DNA of 6,558 nucleotides, from the NCBI GenBank assembly GCA_947177885.1, contig CAMWWF010000171.1, forward strand, positions 1 to 6,558, given 5' to 3'. Of the stretch, positions 5,917-6,558 are shown one piece after another; position 1 is the first letter of the stretch; each line of letters opens with the position of its first letter. A program made the translations under genes and the position numbers. The notes under the pieces are model-generated. The model was not told where the DNA came from. It made no database searches and worked only from the letters and a program-made list of their open reading frames with translations. The DNA is from an uncultured Lachnospiraceae bacterium. Its GTDB lineage: Bacteria; Bacillota_A; Clostridia; Lachnospirales; Lachnospiraceae.

Positions 5917-6140
5917 TAGAGCATGTTTGAAAAATCATTCCCCCGGTCTGCACGCCCCACTTCGCGGCCTGCCGCGCCCCAATTTGGTCACCGCAGCCTT
6001 GCTTTGCATGATATTTGTACCAAATCCAGTCAACGTAGCCCGCTACGCCTCCTTCATTTGGCTGATCATCCATAAGATGATTTAATTTCCCACAAATTGC
6101 GAAGCACATTTGACAGAAAGCATTTTTCACACACGTTCTA
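5917..6140. mobile_element. MITE-like element with terminal inverted repeats and flanking TA
   Basis: The ends are imperfect inverted repeats: 5917-5935 TAGAGCATGTTTGAAAAAT and, read on the minus strand, 6140-6122 TAGAACGTGTGTGAAAAAT, identical at 16 of 19 positions. The outermost TA on each side (5917-5918 and 6139-6140) could be a TA target duplication of the IS630/Tc1-mariner kind, giving a core of 220 bp (5919-6138). The interior is more GC-rich on its left side and full of short stems: CGCGGC/GCCGCG (5963-5976), ATTTGGT/ACCAAAT (5982-5988 and 6019-6025), CGTAGC/GCTACG (6034-6047) and ATCATC/GATGAT (6065-6081). No transposase is encoded, so it would be non-autonomous. An 81-codon minus-strand frame (5885-6130) spans it; I treat that as probably part of the repeat rather than a gene. 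That it is repeated elsewhere is inference. Confidence 0.6.
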
Positions 6141-6236
6141 TATCATTTCGCGTTTTCATGTGTGAAATCCCGATACCACTGTGCGGTACCCATCGTACTT
6201 GCGGTTTTATGTGCATCAACTGATCTCCCGGACTTT

Positions 6237-6275
6237 CATCCATGACAGTGCAGCTGGCTGCATGGGTGTTTTGTT
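6237..6275 (+). terminator. Possible intrinsic terminator, plus strand
   Basis: CATCCATG (6237-6244) pairs with CATGGGTG (6261-6268), with one G-U pair. The loop holds a further short stem (CAG/CTG within TGCAGCTGGCTGCA at 6249-6262), and TTTTGTT follows directly. It would end a plus-strand transcript coming from the 5739 promoter and shield the Rpn-type gene. The stem is only moderately GC-rich. Confidence 0.45.
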
Positions 6276-6309
6276 CCTATCTGCTTCGATACTCTATATT
6301 CCATATAAT
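6271..6309 (+). promoter_or_regulatory. Possible promoter of the Rpn-type gene
   Basis: Two alternatives overlap. One is TTGTTC (6271-6276), 18 bp, TATATT (6295-6300). The other is a perfect -10 TATAAT (6304-6309) with no good -35 at the right distance (CTGCTT at 6281-6286). Either gives a leader of about 70-80 nt. Confidence 0.4.
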
Positions 6310-6385
6310 TTCGTCCATTAAAGCAATCGCCAGGACAAATGAAAGCAATATTATCACATCATACACTTACAAAGGAGGACATAAA

Positions 6386-6558
6386 ATGTCAAACCAAAAC
6401 ACAACCATTACCGCTTCCAACACTTTCGCAGGACTCGATTCCGCCACCGGTCCTGTCACCATTCCCATGCACAACGATTACCTGTTCCGAGCGCTTCTTC
6501 AGCGAAATAACAGGGTGCTGAAAGGATTGATCTGTTCATTGCTTCATCTGAAAGACGA
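6386..6558 (+). CDS. Rpn family recombination-promoting nuclease / putative transposase, N-terminal part
   Basis: The first 57 codons of a gene cut by the right edge. The start ATG at 6386 has AAAGGAGG (6371-6378) with 7 nt spacing. After a Thr/Ser-rich leader of about 27 residues come NDYLFRALLQ (30-39) and LKGLICSLLHL (45-55). This is the typical opening of the Clostridia proteins named PD-(D/E)XK nuclease family transposase, related to E. coli RpnA and the YhgA-like group. Family members are about 300 residues; the catalytic Asp and (D/E)xK motifs lie beyond the window, so integrity cannot be judged. E. coli Rpn proteins are DNA endonucleases that promote RecA-independent recombination. 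These genes are often present in many copies per genome in gut Clostridia. The assignment rests on a short stretch but a distinctive one. Confidence 0.85.
   Translation, partial: MSNQNTTITASNTFAGLDSATGPVTIPMHNDYLFRALLQRNNRVLKGLICSLLHLKD

Larger units (their letters stand above)
6141..6385. other. Gene-free interval upstream of the Rpn-type gene
   Basis: No gene was recognised. It contains a terminator-like hairpin (6237-6275), promoter-like hexamers before the Rpn-type gene and a short imperfect stem CGATACC/GGT-ATCG (about 6171-6195). The nearby KpnI-type palindrome GGTACC also occurs at 5847-5852. Confidence 0.45.

Noticed and set aside
5804..6085. 93-codon plus-strand frame
   Set aside because: It has no ribosome site, runs halfway through the repeat element and has low-complexity composition.
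6339..6521. 60-codon plus-strand frame over the start of the Rpn-type gene
   Set aside because: It is in a different frame from the Rpn-type gene, which has a strong ribosome site and recognisable family residues.
1..6558. tRNA or rRNA genes
   Set aside because: No cloverleaf-like or conserved rRNA segment was recognised on either strand.

Overview
The window looks like chromosomal DNA of an anaerobic Clostridia species, most likely a gut Lachnospiraceae. Supporting this are an anaerobic (class III) ribonucleotide reductase, a pectin-degrading PL11 lyase, a PD-(D/E)XK nuclease family transposase/Rpn-type gene, strong AGGAGG ribosome sites and AT-rich intergenic regions around moderately GC-rich genes. 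The species cannot be named from this sequence alone.

Layout. Positions 1-911 (minus strand) hold the N-terminal part of nrdD, cut by the window edge. Its promoter lies near 1096-1124, with two NrdR-like boxes just downstream. Positions 1158-1550 (minus) encode a 130-residue heptad-repeat coiled-coil protein with its own consensus-like promoter. Positions 1867-4407 (minus) encode an 846-residue cytoplasmic PL11 rhamnogalacturonan lyase, followed by a 12-bp perfect inverted repeat and preceded by a promoter and a 14-bp palindrome. Positions 4599-5438 (minus) form a two-gene unit: an unrecognised 79-residue protein, then a nitroreductase that ends at a terminator. Positions 5439-6385 have no convincing gene. 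They contain a plus-strand consensus-like promoter with no gene behind it, a roughly 220-bp element with terminal inverted repeats flanked by TA (MITE-like), and a plus-strand terminator-like hairpin. At 6386 a plus-strand Rpn/PD-(D/E)XK nuclease family transposase gene begins and runs off the right edge.

The genes do not form one pathway. nrdD makes deoxynucleotides under anoxia, the PL11 enzyme cleaves rhamnogalacturonan-I fragments inside the cell, and the nitroreductase is an FMN redox enzyme of unknown substrate. The right third is an accessory patch. No clearly new multi-gene system is visible. The items most worth checking are the NrdR box pair, the MITE-like element with a possible host transcript, the palindrome upstream of the PL11 promoter, and the small gene paired with the nitroreductase.
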